Part shown: piece by piece, positions 53,505 to 61,880 of the stretch
Numbering within the stretch: the first letter of the stretch is position 1
Layout of the letters: each line of letters opens with the position of its first letter
Origin: Paenibacillus montaniterrae
GTDB taxonomy: Bacteria; Bacillota; Bacilli; Paenibacillales; Paenibacillaceae
NCBI RefSeq assembly: GCF_018403185.1
Contig: NZ_BOSE01000007.1
Coordinates: 124,001 to 188,000 of the forward strand
Direction of reading: 5' to 3'
DNA: 64,000 nucleotides
Program-made: the position numbers and the translations under genes
The notes under the pieces: model-generated
Seen by the model: the letters and a program-made list of their open reading frames with translations, nothing else
Told to the model about the DNA's origin: nothing
The model's database searches: none

Positions 53505-54791
53505 ATGGAAGAACTTGAACTAGAACAAGCAATTATCGTTGGCTTGCACCTGAATGACCGCTCTCAGTCTGATTTTGACTATAGCATGGCTGAGCTTGCG
53601 GCATTAGCTGATGCCTGTCACATTAAAGTCGTTGATTCATTAACTCAAAAAGCGCAACGCATTAATCCATCCCACTATATAGGCACGGGCAAAATTGACG
53701 AGCTGCGGGCGATGGCTAATGCTCATCAAGTCGAAACGATCATATTTAATGATGAGCTGTCTCCATCGCAAATTCGCAATTTGGAGGCTGATCTTGACTG
53801 CAAGATCATTGACCGCACCATTTTAATTCTCGATATTTTTGCCGAGCGCGCGCAAACGCGCGAAGCTCAGCTGCAGGTGGAGGTAGCACGGCTGCAGTAT
53901 ATGCTGCCGCGATTAGTCGGCTTGCGCGCTTCGCTTGGACGGCAGGGCGGCGGAGCAGGTCTGCGTAACAGAGGTGCTGGGGAGACAAAGCTGGAGCTTG
54001 ACAGACGTCGCATCGAGGAGCGGATCTCCATGCTGCAGCATGAGCTGGAGAAGCTGGTAGCAACGCGCCAAACGCAGCGCATGAAGCGTAAAAAGAACGA
54101 GGTTCCTGTTGTCTGTCTCGTAGGCTATACGAATACAGGCAAATCCAGCCTCATGAACGCGCTGCTGCGCCATACCGACCCTGAAACGACGAAGGAAGTG
54201 TTCGTCAAGGATATGCTGTTTGCCACGCTGGAAACGTCGGTCAGACATATTGAACTGCCCGACAACAAAAGCTTTCTGCTGACAGATACGGTCGGCTTTG
54301 TCAGCCAGTTGCCGCATCATCTCGTTAAAGCATTCCGCTCCACATTAGAAGAGGTTACAGAGGCAGATTTGCTCATTCATGTCGTTGATTTTTCACATGA
54401 GGACTATAACAAGCTGATTGATGTTACCAATGAAACGCTGGAGGCGCTTGGAACCTCAGGCATTGACATGCTTTACGTGTACAACAAATGCGATCTGACA
54501 GAGCATCCATATCCTGTGATGCAAGGCAACTCGCTGTATATGTCAGTGCGTGAGGGAGCTGGATTGGAGGAGCTTCTGCAATGCATTCGCCAGCGCATAT
54601 TCAGCCACTATATGAAATGCAGCGTCCTCATCCCTTATGATCAAGGCAGAATCGTTTCCTACTTTAATGAGCATGCGCAAGTATTTCAAACCGAATATGA
54701 GGAAAATGGCACAAGACTGGAAATGGAATGCAGCCAAATCGACTTTGAGCGTTATAAGGAGCACTTTGTTGATCTAACTCTACTCAGCTGA
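53505..54791 (+). CDS. hflX: Ribosome-associated GTPase HflX
   Basis: GTPase that binds the 50S subunit and can split or rescue stalled ribosomes. 428 residues: N-terminal HflX domain (HYIGTGKIDELRAMA), the Gly-rich linker ASLGRQGGGAGLRNRGAGET followed by a coiled-coil, and a G domain with G1 GYTNTGKSS, G3 DTVGF and G4 NKCD. A C-terminal domain of ~65 residues follows. Start: ATG 53505, seven bases after GGAGG; the frame is open back to 53466 without a ribosome site. It is monocistronic with its own terminator. Confidence 0.96.
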   Translation: MEELELEQAIIVGLHLNDRSQSDFDYSMAELAALADACHIKVVDSLTQKAQRINPSHYIGTGKIDELRAMANAHQVETIIFNDELSPSQIRNLEADLDCKIIDRTILILDIFAERAQTREAQLQVEVARLQYMLPRLVGLRASLGRQGGGAGLRNRGAGETKLELDRRRIEERISMLQHELEKLVATRQTQRMKRKKNEVPVVCLVGYTNTGKSSLMNALLRHTDPETTKEVFVKDMLFATLETSVRHIELPDNKSFLLTDTVGFVSQLPHHLVKAFRSTLEEVTEADLLIHVVDFSHEDYNKLIDVTNETLEALGTSGIDMLYVYNKCDLTEHPYPVMQGNSLYMSVREGAGLEELLQCIRQRIFSHYMKCSVLIPYDQGRIVSYFNEHAQVFQTEYEENGTRLEMECSQIDFERYKEHFVDLTLLS

Positions 54792-54800
54792 TAAGCAGCA

Positions 54801-54859
54801 AACTCCCCTCATAGTAGACAGTAGAAAAAAACTTCTACTGCTCAATAAGGGGAGTTTTT
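54801..54859 (+). terminator. Terminator after hflX
   Basis: Outer arms AACTCCCCT (54801-54809) and AGGGGAGTT (54848-54856), inner arms AGTAGAA/TTCTACT, followed by TTTTT. Confidence 0.92.
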
Positions 54860-54862
54860 CTA

Positions 54863-54990
54863 ATGTCAAAAAGAAGTCCTGCTTCCTTAGCAGTAAAATT
54901 TAAATGGGACAGTTAGGGGTTCGATAAGAAAATATAAAGCAGATGGTTTGGAGGCATTGAGGAAATCGAATGCATGGAAGTCAGTACGAT
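54863..54990 (+). pseudogene. Relic of an IS3-type transposase OrfA
   Basis: Right after the hflX terminator an ATG opens MSKRSPASLAVKF and stops within a few codons. Sixty bases on, in another frame, IRKYKADGLEALRKSNAWK appears. Both resemble the N-terminal helix-turn-helix protein (OrfA) of IS3/IS150-type elements, with the part between deleted. No terminal repeats or OrfB are visible, so this is a short decayed fragment. Confidence 0.5.
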
Positions 54991-55053
54991 CTGTTACAGA
55001 AACAGGCTACTGCTATGGTACAATATAGCTATTAGATTTTGGAGGGCTACGGG

Positions 55054-55815
55054 ATGACACATATCCACTATGTCGAAAGTGACAGAAGGCATGACAGCAG
55101 CTTCATTATTGATGTTCCTATTGGCTATCATTGGCTTCTTGTCATAACCAAAACACCTGCACGATTTTGGGTTAATGGCAAGCTGAAAGAATATCCAGCA
55201 CATAGTGCTGTACTCTATCGTCCTCATCAAAAGGTATATTACTCGGCTTGCACGAATCAATTCGTTAATGATTGGATTCGTTTTGAAACAAATGAGCCTT
55301 ATATTACAGAATCACCGCTTGCTCTCGGTGTTCCCTTCTCCTTGAACGATCCAGACTACATAGATAAGCTTTTCAAATTACTCGTGATTGAACACAATTA
55401 TGAGCAGCTATACAAAGCCTCCTCTATCAGCAGCTTGCTTCGCATCCTGTTTAACAAGCTGCTGGAATCACATTTTCATGATAACATTACATCCAAGCAT
55501 TACAAGCTGCTGCGTCTTCGCAATGCGATACAAAGCAATCCAGGCGAACAATGGACAGTGGAAAAAATGGCAAAACAAGTCATGATTAGTCCTGGCTATC
55601 TGCAAAACTTGTACAAAAAAACGTTTGGCGTATCCTGCATGGAAGAAGTGATCAACAGCCGAATAAAATTAGCAAAGGAATATTTAAGCCATAGTTCGCA
55701 AAGTATTGCTGAAATCGCCGAGCAATGCGGCTATCAAAACGTCGAGCATTTCTGTCGACAATTCAAAAAAGTAACGCAAAAAACGCCGCGACAATATCAA
55801 AAGCTCGAATATTAA
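55054..55815 (+). CDS. AraC-family transcriptional regulator
   Basis: A 253-residue regulator. The first ~130 residues are a sensor region with weak cupin character (ARFWVNGKLKEYPAHSAVLY). The C-terminal ~100 residues form the AraC DNA-binding domain: TVEKMAKQVMISPGYLQNLY for the first helix-turn-helix and SIAEIAEQCGYQNVEHFCRQ for the second, ending KTPRQYQK. GGAGG lies 8 bases before ATG 55054. It ends one base from the convergent carboxylesterase gene, the obvious candidate target, though this is inference. Confidence 0.92.
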   Translation: MTHIHYVESDRRHDSSFIIDVPIGYHWLLVITKTPARFWVNGKLKEYPAHSAVLYRPHQKVYYSACTNQFVNDWIRFETNEPYITESPLALGVPFSLNDPDYIDKLFKLLVIEHNYEQLYKASSISSLLRILFNKLLESHFHDNITSKHYKLLRLRNAIQSNPGEQWTVEKMAKQVMISPGYLQNLYKKTFGVSCMEEVINSRIKLAKEYLSHSSQSIAEIAEQCGYQNVEHFCRQFKKVTQKTPRQYQKLEY

Positions 55816-55816
55816 T

Positions 55817-57349
55817 TTATTTTGAGGATGCTTTATTCAAAAAATATTGGTCAACAGCAAGCTTCATGACACTGCTTGGCTGCTTCCTTACACATACGGC
55901 TTGATCAGCAAACAGCATGCCATATGGCGCTTCCGACGTATAAGGCTCCCAAGTCGGCATATGCTGACCAGTGCTGTCTGGCCCGTTCGGATCGCCATTC
56001 CTGATGAAGTTGGCCCAGTAGTTGCACATGTGACGAGCTAAATCATAATGCTTGCCTGTGAATGGGCGCCAGCATTTGGCTAGCGTTTCAAAGAAAAACC
56101 AAAGATCAACGCTATGGAATGTTCCGGGATTATCCCATCCTGGTATGTCCGCATCAAAATTATAGTAGTATAAAGGCGTATTCGCTCCAGTATCCTCGTT
56201 GGCCTTGGCCATAATTCGTATCGCGTATTCAATACTGCTAATCGCAGCCTTTTTCTTGGACAGCTCTAATGAATTAGCTTCTGCTTCACATAGCTCAAGG
56301 AAGAGTTGTGCGCCGCTCCCAAATACATCTTGGGCCATTTGCTTCAATTCCTCCATACTGTTCACATTAGGTGTGTTAATAAACTCTGTTGATGTGTGTC
56401 CTAGCATAACAGGAACCTTTAAACGCTTGTTTTGCATGAACAGCTCAAACGGATCACCTACACTGAACTTCTGATCTACCACGGTTCCCCAGAAGCTATT
56501 GTAAGCTACAGCCTTGTCACGCAGGTAAACAGCGTCCAGCTCACGCGCTTCCTTTAGCGAGGATACACCTAAATAGTCGAAGAACGCTTCGCCCTTCTTT
56601 TCTGCTTCAGACAACTGCATTCTTACCATTGGCATAAAGGTTCCCGGGTAAGCATGTCTAAATACGCCACTTTGAACGATAGCTTGTTTGCATAACCCTT
56701 CATTTTGGGGGGAGGTCAGCTGACTCATGACACTAGCGCCACCTGCAGATTGCCCCCCGATTGTAATGTTGTCAGGATCACCGCCGAATGCTGAGATATT
56801 GCGCTTCACCCATCTAGTTGCGAATTGCTGGTCCAGATTGCCAAAGTTTGCTGGAGCTTCTGGAGCTTCAGCTGTAATGTCCGGATGGCATAAAAATCCG
56901 AACACATTTAATCGATAATTAATCGTTACAACTACAATGCCTCGTCTAGCAATGCGTTCCCCGTCAAACTCCATTTCCGATGGGTGACCTACTTGAAGCC
57001 CTCCGCCAAAATACCAGACATAGACAGGCAGCTTCTCATCTGAATGCTTGGCAGGTGTCCAAACATTCAAATAAAGACAATCCTCGCTCATTGCGATATC
57101 TGGCTCTACTGCCCATTCACGTGTATAGATGTTGTTGTCGTCCAGCTCCTGTCTGACCTGCAGCGAGATCGGAGCAAACTCGTACGCCTTTAACACGCCC
57201 TCCCAGTCACTGGCAGGCTGTGGTGCTCGCCAACGATTTTCCCCGACAGGCGGCGCAGCAAAAGGGATCCCTTTAAAGCTTGTAATACGAGGATCGGCAG
57301 CTGGAAGACCTCTTACGATTCCATTCTCAACCTTCACTTCTCTTAGCAT
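55817..57349 (-). CDS. Type-B carboxylesterase/lipase (PnbA-like)
   Basis: A 510-residue alpha/beta-hydrolase of the carboxylesterase type-B family, probably cytoplasmic as no signal peptide is seen. The nucleophile is Ser in GGQSAGGASV, the acid lies in the GHTSTEF region, and the catalytic His in GTFHSVDLWFFF. EDCLYLNVWTP and the oxyanion-hole YFGGGLQVGHP are typical. Substrate unknown; Bacillus relatives act on p-nitrobenzyl esters. GGGAG lies 5 bases before ATG 57349. A cre-like site lies about 55 bases upstream of the start. Confidence 0.93.
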   Translation of the reverse strand: MLREVKVENGIVRGLPAADPRITSFKGIPFAAPPVGENRWRAPQPASDWEGVLKAYEFAPISLQVRQELDDNNIYTREWAVEPDIAMSEDCLYLNVWTPAKHSDEKLPVYVWYFGGGLQVGHPSEMEFDGERIARRGIVVVTINYRLNVFGFLCHPDITAEAPEAPANFGNLDQQFATRWVKRNISAFGGDPDNITIGGQSAGGASVMSQLTSPQNEGLCKQAIVQSGVFRHAYPGTFMPMVRMQLSEAEKKGEAFFDYLGVSSLKEARELDAVYLRDKAVAYNSFWGTVVDQKFSVGDPFELFMQNKRLKVPVMLGHTSTEFINTPNVNSMEELKQMAQDVFGSGAQLFLELCEAEANSLELSKKKAAISSIEYAIRIMAKANEDTGANTPLYYYNFDADIPGWDNPGTFHSVDLWFFFETLAKCWRPFTGKHYDLARHMCNYWANFIRNGDPNGPDSTGQHMPTWEPYTSEAPYGMLFADQAVCVRKQPSSVMKLAVDQYFLNKASSK

Positions 57350-57401
57350 GCAATCTCCCTTCTATACCAGCATCTGTTTTACTTGATTCTTCTACGGCAG
57401 C

Positions 57402-57416
57402 TGGCAAACGCTTTCA
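57402..57416. promoter_or_regulatory. cre-like site upstream of the carboxylesterase gene
   Basis: TGGCAAACGCTTTCA fits the catabolite-responsive element consensus at all but one fixed position, 53 bases before the start codon. CcpA or another LacI-type regulator could bind. No other feature is seen in the gene-free stretch 57350-57707 except the terminator below. Confidence 0.45.
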
Positions 57417-57603
57417 TAATCTCTTACAGTAAAGAGTAATAGACTCTAACCTGCAAAACAATGATGAATCCACATAACTAATTGATTTATTCTCACAATT
57501 ATGAAAAGCGGACATAACCAAAGAATCATAATTTGTCGTTTGATGGATGCAGCGATGAGTTATGTTAAGGGAAGGTTCGGTTAAAAAGAAGTAAGAAGAT
57601 AAG

Positions 57604-57641
57604 AAAAACATGACGCCGGCAGCATACCGACGTCATGTTTT
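57604..57641 (-). terminator. Terminator of the sugar ABC transporter operon
   Basis: AAAAACATGACG (57604-57615) pairs with CGTCATGTTTTT (57630-57641); the T-run follows on the minus strand. It can act in both directions. Confidence 0.88.
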
Positions 57642-57707
57642 TTCAAAATTATTCTTAATATTCATCAAACAGACTATGGTGAATAATCGTCAACAGAATT
57701 GAAACAA

Positions 57708-58691
57708 TCAATGCTTGCGCTTGTAGTACGTAATGCCTAGCGCCAGCGCGAGCACTGCACCCTTTACAATGTCCATCGCAAAGTATGGAACGGACATCAT
57801 AATGAGGCCGTTGGACAGTATCCCGATTAATACTGCGCCAACAAAGGTTCCGAATGCATTCGGCTTGCCGGAGCCCAGCACCGAGAAGCCGATAAATGCC
57901 GCTGCTACCGCATCCATCAAATATGGAGCGCCTGCATTTACTTCCGCCGTCATAACGCGCGCCGCAAGGATCATACCGCCAATGCCGGCAAACAAGGCAG
58001 CCAGCACATAGGCAATAAAGCGATACTTGCGAACAGGGATGCCGGAAAGCTTGGCTGCTTCTGAATTGCCGCCGATCATATACATATAGCGTCCGTATTT
58101 CGTATGAGTTAACAATAAGTGCACAAGGATTACAGCAACAAACATAATAATAATAATCCATGGCGCCTTGCCTAATTGGCCAAACAGAGCTGGAATCGAG
58201 CCCGGCGCATAATCGCCGCTTGGCATAATCATATTTTGTGAAATGGTCGCGCCTCGCGTATAGGTTTGTGCCACACCTTGAATAACAAACATAGTAGCGA
58301 GCGTCATCAGCATATCCTGAATCTTGAAGCTGGTGACGAGAAAGCCGTTAATAATACCGACTAATGCGCATAATACAAGTACAACAAGGATGCTGACGAG
58401 CATATTTTGACTATGCCAGACAAACATGGAGATGACCACCGCATTGGCCAGTGAAGCTGTTGAGCCTACAGACAAGTCGAAGCCGCCGACAGCTAACGAT
58501 AGCGTTAATCCAATTGCAATAATCGTTGTAATCGAGATGGAACGCAAAATGCTTGTAATATTGTTGGAGGTTAAGAAATTGTCAGTCGCGACGCCAAAAA
58601 ATACAATCAGGATGACAATCGTAATTAATGTTCCGTATTTATACAAGAAATCAAACCAATTGATTCCTTTCTTGCTTACCTTCGCTGTCAT
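57708..58691 (-). CDS. Ribose-type sugar ABC transporter permease
   Basis: Membrane subunit of a sugar importer of the RbsC/AraH family, 327 residues with eight to ten helices. Family marks include GLTLSLAVGGFDLSVGS, KIQDMLMTLATMFVIQG and YMIGGNSEAAKLSGIPVRKY, the coupling loop. The start ATG overlaps the stop of the ATPase gene by one base (TAATG), so the two are translationally coupled. It is the last gene of the operon. The sugar cannot be named. Confidence 0.94.
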   Translation of the reverse strand: MTAKVSKKGINWFDFLYKYGTLITIVILIVFFGVATDNFLTSNNITSILRSISITTIIAIGLTLSLAVGGFDLSVGSTASLANAVVISMFVWHSQNMLVSILVVLVLCALVGIINGFLVTSFKIQDMLMTLATMFVIQGVAQTYTRGATISQNMIMPSGDYAPGSIPALFGQLGKAPWIIIIMFVAVILVHLLLTHTKYGRYMYMIGGNSEAAKLSGIPVRKYRFIAYVLAALFAGIGGMILAARVMTAEVNAGAPYLMDAVAAAFIGFSVLGSGKPNAFGTFVGAVLIGILSNGLIMMSVPYFAMDIVKGAVLALALGITYYKRKH

Positions 58692-60208
58692 TATGCTTGA
58701 CCTCCTGTACTGTAAAACATAATTTCTTCCTCATTCGTTTGATCCGTAACGAGCTCCTTCGCTACCTTGCCGTCATACATTACATACATGCGATCCGTAA
58801 TTCCAATCATTTCATTCGTTTCGCTTGATGCGAAAATAACGCTTTTGCCTTGGGCGGCCAGCTCTGCAATCAGGTTGTAAATATCCCGCTTCGCCCCGAC
58901 ATCAACGCCTTTGGTAGGCTCATCAAAAATATATAGCTCGGCATCCGCAAGTAGCCATTTGCCTATAGCGATCTTTTGCTGATTGCCGCCGGACAAATTG
59001 GCCACCATCGTTTTTTCGCTCGGCGTTTTAATGCCAAGCTTGACAATCATTGAGTTCGCTGCAATCCGTTCCTTGGTCTTGTTCAGCCACAGCTTCATTG
59101 ATGTATGAGGCGTAAGGTTGGCTACCGTAAGATTAACGCCTACGATTTCATCTACAAATATTCCTTCGCGACGACGCTCCTCAGGAATCATTGCAAGCCC
59201 GCCAGCTACCGCTTCATGCGGTGTGCGATATTGCAGCGCTTTGCCATGCATGCGCACACTTCCGCGTTTTTTTGGCGCCGCACCGAACAAAATGCGACAC
59301 AGCTCCGTTTTACCCGCACCAACCAGTCCGGCAATACCTACGATCTCGCCTTTATGAACCTTTAACGATACGCCATGAACCTTATCATCATCAGCAATTT
59401 GCTCTGCTTCAAAAGCCAGCTCGCCAATTGACGGTGTGCGCTGTGGAAACTGCCCACCAAGCTGCGTGCCAAGCATATGCTGCGTAACCTGATGCTGATC
59501 CATCGTATTAATCGGTGCGGAAATGACCAGCTTTCCATCACGCAAAATGGTAATATCATCGCAAATTTGAAACAGCTCCGGCAAGCGATGAGAAATGAAA
59601 ATAATGCCGACTCCTTCCTTCTTCAGCCGTTCGATTAAAGCAAACAAGCGAGATGTTTCGCTGTCGCTAAGCGGCGCGGTAGGCTCATCGAGAATGAGGA
59701 ATTTGCATTCCTTCGAAATAGCTCGAGCAATCAGGACGAGCTGCTTTTCCGCCAATGTCAGCTCCTGTACAAGCTTGCCTGTCGGCAGCGTAAAGCCAAT
59801 TTGCTGCATAATGGCCGCGGCATCCCGGTGTATCTTTCTCCATTTGACCCAGGTCTTGTCCTTCGAATCATGAACGAGCCGCTCCAGCAAAATATTTTCG
59901 GCTACGCTCAAGTTCGGCACAAGCAGCATATCGACCTCTTGGTATACGATTTGAATGCCGCTGTCCTTCGCATCCTTCGGCTTGCGGATTTGCAATGGCT
60001 CGCCATCCAGTTCAATCGTGCCTGTGTAATGGTCGTATGCGCCTGCTAGCACCTTCATCAGCGTTGATTTGCCTGCTCCATTAGCGCCGATCAACGCATG
60101 CGATGTACCAGATTGCATTTGAAAATTAACGCCTGACAATGCCTGAACGCCAGGGAAGGCAATCGATATTTCTTTCATTTCCAGCTTCACTTGCCCATTT
60201 GCTTTCAA
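58691..60208 (-). CDS. Sugar ABC transporter ATPase (RbsA/MglA type, two ATPase domains)
   Basis: A 505-residue double ATPase. Domain 1 has Walker A GANGAGKSTLMKVL and Walker B FLILDEPTAPLSD; domain 2 has a degenerate Walker A, GLVGAGKTELCR, signature LSGGNQQK and Walker B LYIFDEPTKGVDVG. This layout defines the RbsA/MglA/AraG group. The first domain's signature LTLAEKQLV is also degenerate, as usual. It starts at TTG 60208, six bases after AGGTGG. It is the middle gene of a binding protein-ATPase-permease operon. Confidence 0.94.
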   Translation of the reverse strand: MKANGQVKLEMKEISIAFPGVQALSGVNFQMQSGTSHALIGANGAGKSTLMKVLAGAYDHYTGTIELDGEPLQIRKPKDAKDSGIQIVYQEVDMLLVPNLSVAENILLERLVHDSKDKTWVKWRKIHRDAAAIMQQIGFTLPTGKLVQELTLAEKQLVLIARAISKECKFLILDEPTAPLSDSETSRLFALIERLKKEGVGIIFISHRLPELFQICDDITILRDGKLVISAPINTMDQHQVTQHMLGTQLGGQFPQRTPSIGELAFEAEQIADDDKVHGVSLKVHKGEIVGIAGLVGAGKTELCRILFGAAPKKRGSVRMHGKALQYRTPHEAVAGGLAMIPEERRREGIFVDEIVGVNLTVANLTPHTSMKLWLNKTKERIAANSMIVKLGIKTPSEKTMVANLSGGNQQKIAIGKWLLADAELYIFDEPTKGVDVGAKRDIYNLIAELAAQGKSVIFASSETNEMIGITDRMYVMYDGKVAKELVTDQTNEEEIMFYSTGGQA

Positions 60209-60234
60209 CTGCTTCCACCTACCTCAAACAGGAT

Positions 60235-60276
60235 ATAGAGCGCCCTCCACATCGTGATGATGGGAAAGCGCTCTAT
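60235..60276 (-). other. Intercistronic hairpin in the sugar ABC operon
   Basis: ATAGAGCGC (60235-60243) pairs perfectly with GCGCTCTAT (60268-60276) between the binding-protein stop and the ATPase start. There is no T-run, so it is more likely an RNA-stabilising or processing hairpin than a terminator. Such structures often keep the binding protein more abundant than the other subunits. Confidence 0.6.
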
Positions 60277-60292
60277 GATAGACTTATAAATT

Positions 60293-61405
60293 TTACTTAT
60301 TTGCTTCCTTCAGTTCCTTCATCCAGTCCTCAAGGAACGCATCGCTTGTTCCCCAACCAGGAATGATCGCGTTTAGATCATCCATTTTTACTGTTTCAGC
60401 CGCTGAAGTTAGATCCTCTTGCTTGATCAGGCTTGCATCAAGGCTGTACGTAACAGGTGTTTCTTCGCCAGCAAGCTTTTTCGCAGCCAGACGCACCGTA
60501 ACTGAGCCGATTAGTTTTGGATCAACTGCCGCAGTAGATACCCAAGGGCTGTTTTCTGCTTGAATCGCTTCAAGATCAGGATTCGATACGTCGATACCGA
60601 AGATTTTAACCTCTGTGCGACCAGCCTCTACCAAAGCGCGGTGCGCACCAATGGCAAATGCGTCCCAAGTCGCGAAGATCGCATCAAGCTCGCCTTCTGG
60701 ATACTTGTTAAGCAGTGTTGCAACTGCATTTTGCGTATCAACAGATGTGTTGTCGTTCGCTACACCGTAGCGGTCAAGCTCAACGATACCCGGGTTTGCA
60801 GCCAGCACCTCTTGATACACTTGATTGCGGCGCACCATTGCCGGGAAACCGTCAACCCATAGGTAAAGAATTTTCGCTTCGCCGCCAGTTTCCTGTACAA
60901 GATGATCCAATGCCATTTGAGCTAGCGATTGGTCGTTTTGCGACGTTGATGTAACGCCATCAACTTGCTCAAGCTCTTCCACGGAATCAAAAGCTACAAC
61001 TTCAATTCCTTTTTCTCTCAGCTTTTTCACAAGCTCAACCGTTGTTGCATCGTCGCCATGTGAGACGATAACAGCATCAAGATCCTCGTTAGCCGCTTGC
61101 TCAAGCGCATCGTGGAATTTCAACGTGTCGCCGTTTGCCGAGAACGTGTCCACTTTAAAGCCAAGCGATTCCCCTTCTTGCTTAGCTCCTGCTAAAAATT
61201 GAGCTGTATGGTCATCTCCGCCGATTTTACGGATGACTTTAATTTTAATATCTCCCTTTTCAGCTAGCGCTGCAGGCAGGTTTTCAACCTTTGGCGTCGT
61301 GTTGGAAGAAGTACCGCCGCTATTATTGCTTTCGCCGCAAGCTGTCACAACCAGAACTGCTGCTAGCAATAATACAAACAGTGAATATAACTTGCTGGTT
61401 TTCAT
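60293..61405 (-). CDS. Sugar ABC transporter substrate-binding lipoprotein (RbsB-like)
   Basis: A 370-residue extracellular binding protein of the periplasmic-binding-protein type I family. The lipoprotein signal ends VLVVTACGESNN, with Cys at residue 23, followed by a Ser/Asn/Thr linker. The first lobe holds GGDDHTAQFLAGAKQEGESL and the second ATWDAFAIGAHRALVEAGR and FGIDVSNPDLEAIQ. GGGGAG lies before ATG 61405. It is first in the operon, behind a strong promoter. No kinase or catabolic gene is adjacent, so the sugar is unknown. Confidence 0.94.
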   Translation of the reverse strand: MKTSKLYSLFVLLLAAVLVVTACGESNNSGGTSSNTTPKVENLPAALAEKGDIKIKVIRKIGGDDHTAQFLAGAKQEGESLGFKVDTFSANGDTLKFHDALEQAANEDLDAVIVSHGDDATTVELVKKLREKGIEVVAFDSVEELEQVDGVTSTSQNDQSLAQMALDHLVQETGGEAKILYLWVDGFPAMVRRNQVYQEVLAANPGIVELDRYGVANDNTSVDTQNAVATLLNKYPEGELDAIFATWDAFAIGAHRALVEAGRTEVKIFGIDVSNPDLEAIQAENSPWVSTAAVDPKLIGSVTVRLAAKKLAGEETPVTYSLDASLIKQEDLTSAAETVKMDDLNAIIPGWGTSDAFLEDWMKELKEANK

Positions 61406-61448
61406 TCAACTCTCCCCTTTTAATATATATAAGTATTAATACATAGTA

Positions 61449-61477
61449 ATCCTATCGGATTTAGCAGATAGTGTCAA
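61449..61477 (-). promoter_or_regulatory. Strong sigma-A promoter of the sugar ABC operon
   Basis: A perfect TTGACA (61477-61472), a 17-base spacer and TAGGAT (61454-61449) on the minus strand. Transcription would start near 61441, within or just before the palindrome GTATTAATAC, a possible operator. Confidence 0.75.
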
Positions 61478-61636
61478 TACATTTTTTCGCATATAACGCC
61501 AAAATTGTCGAAAACGGCAAATTTTTAAGATGTAGACCTCAGTAATTATAGAGCAATTTGACCAATTTATAAAGATAAATATCGGTTTATTATTATGTAT
61601 TTTGAAGCTTACGGCAGCTGCCAGTTCATTTAAACA

Positions 61637-61689
61637 AAAAAGAGACGTATACGAAAAGCGCAGCATAGCTGCTTTCGCTTCGTCTCTTT
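61637..61689 (-). terminator. Terminator downstream of glpD
   Basis: AAAGAGACG and CGTCTCTTT arms with an inner AGCGnAGCA-type stem; T6 follows on the minus strand. It lies after the type-1 element that begins at the glpD stop. No gene is seen between 61478 and 61636. Confidence 0.8.
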
Positions 61690-61704
61690 AGAGTTCAAAA
61701 ATTT

Positions 61705-61880
61705 GAGAGTTTAAAAATTCGGCTTTCAGGACCAAGAAGATGGCGCGATACTAGAAGGCGAGGAGCGCAGCGTAGGCACTAGCTACGTGAGCACCGGAGC
61801 CTTCGGTAGCGCGCCATATTCGCCGTCGAATCCACTACAACGCAATTACATCGTCATCAAAGTCGGATTTTTAAACCTCC
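61705..61880 (-). repeat. Type-1 palindromic element
   Basis: A single complete copy in reverse orientation. Its arms ATGGCGCG and CGCGCCAT pair perfectly, a matched change from the ATGGCACG/CGTGACAT of other copies. Its outer end contains the glpD stop codon (61873-61871). Confidence 0.92.

Noticed and set aside
57655..58161. 168-residue frame overlapping the sugar permease gene
   Set aside because: It is a different frame of the same strand within a clear RbsC-type permease; its Cys/Tyr-rich content and lack of ribosome site argue against it.
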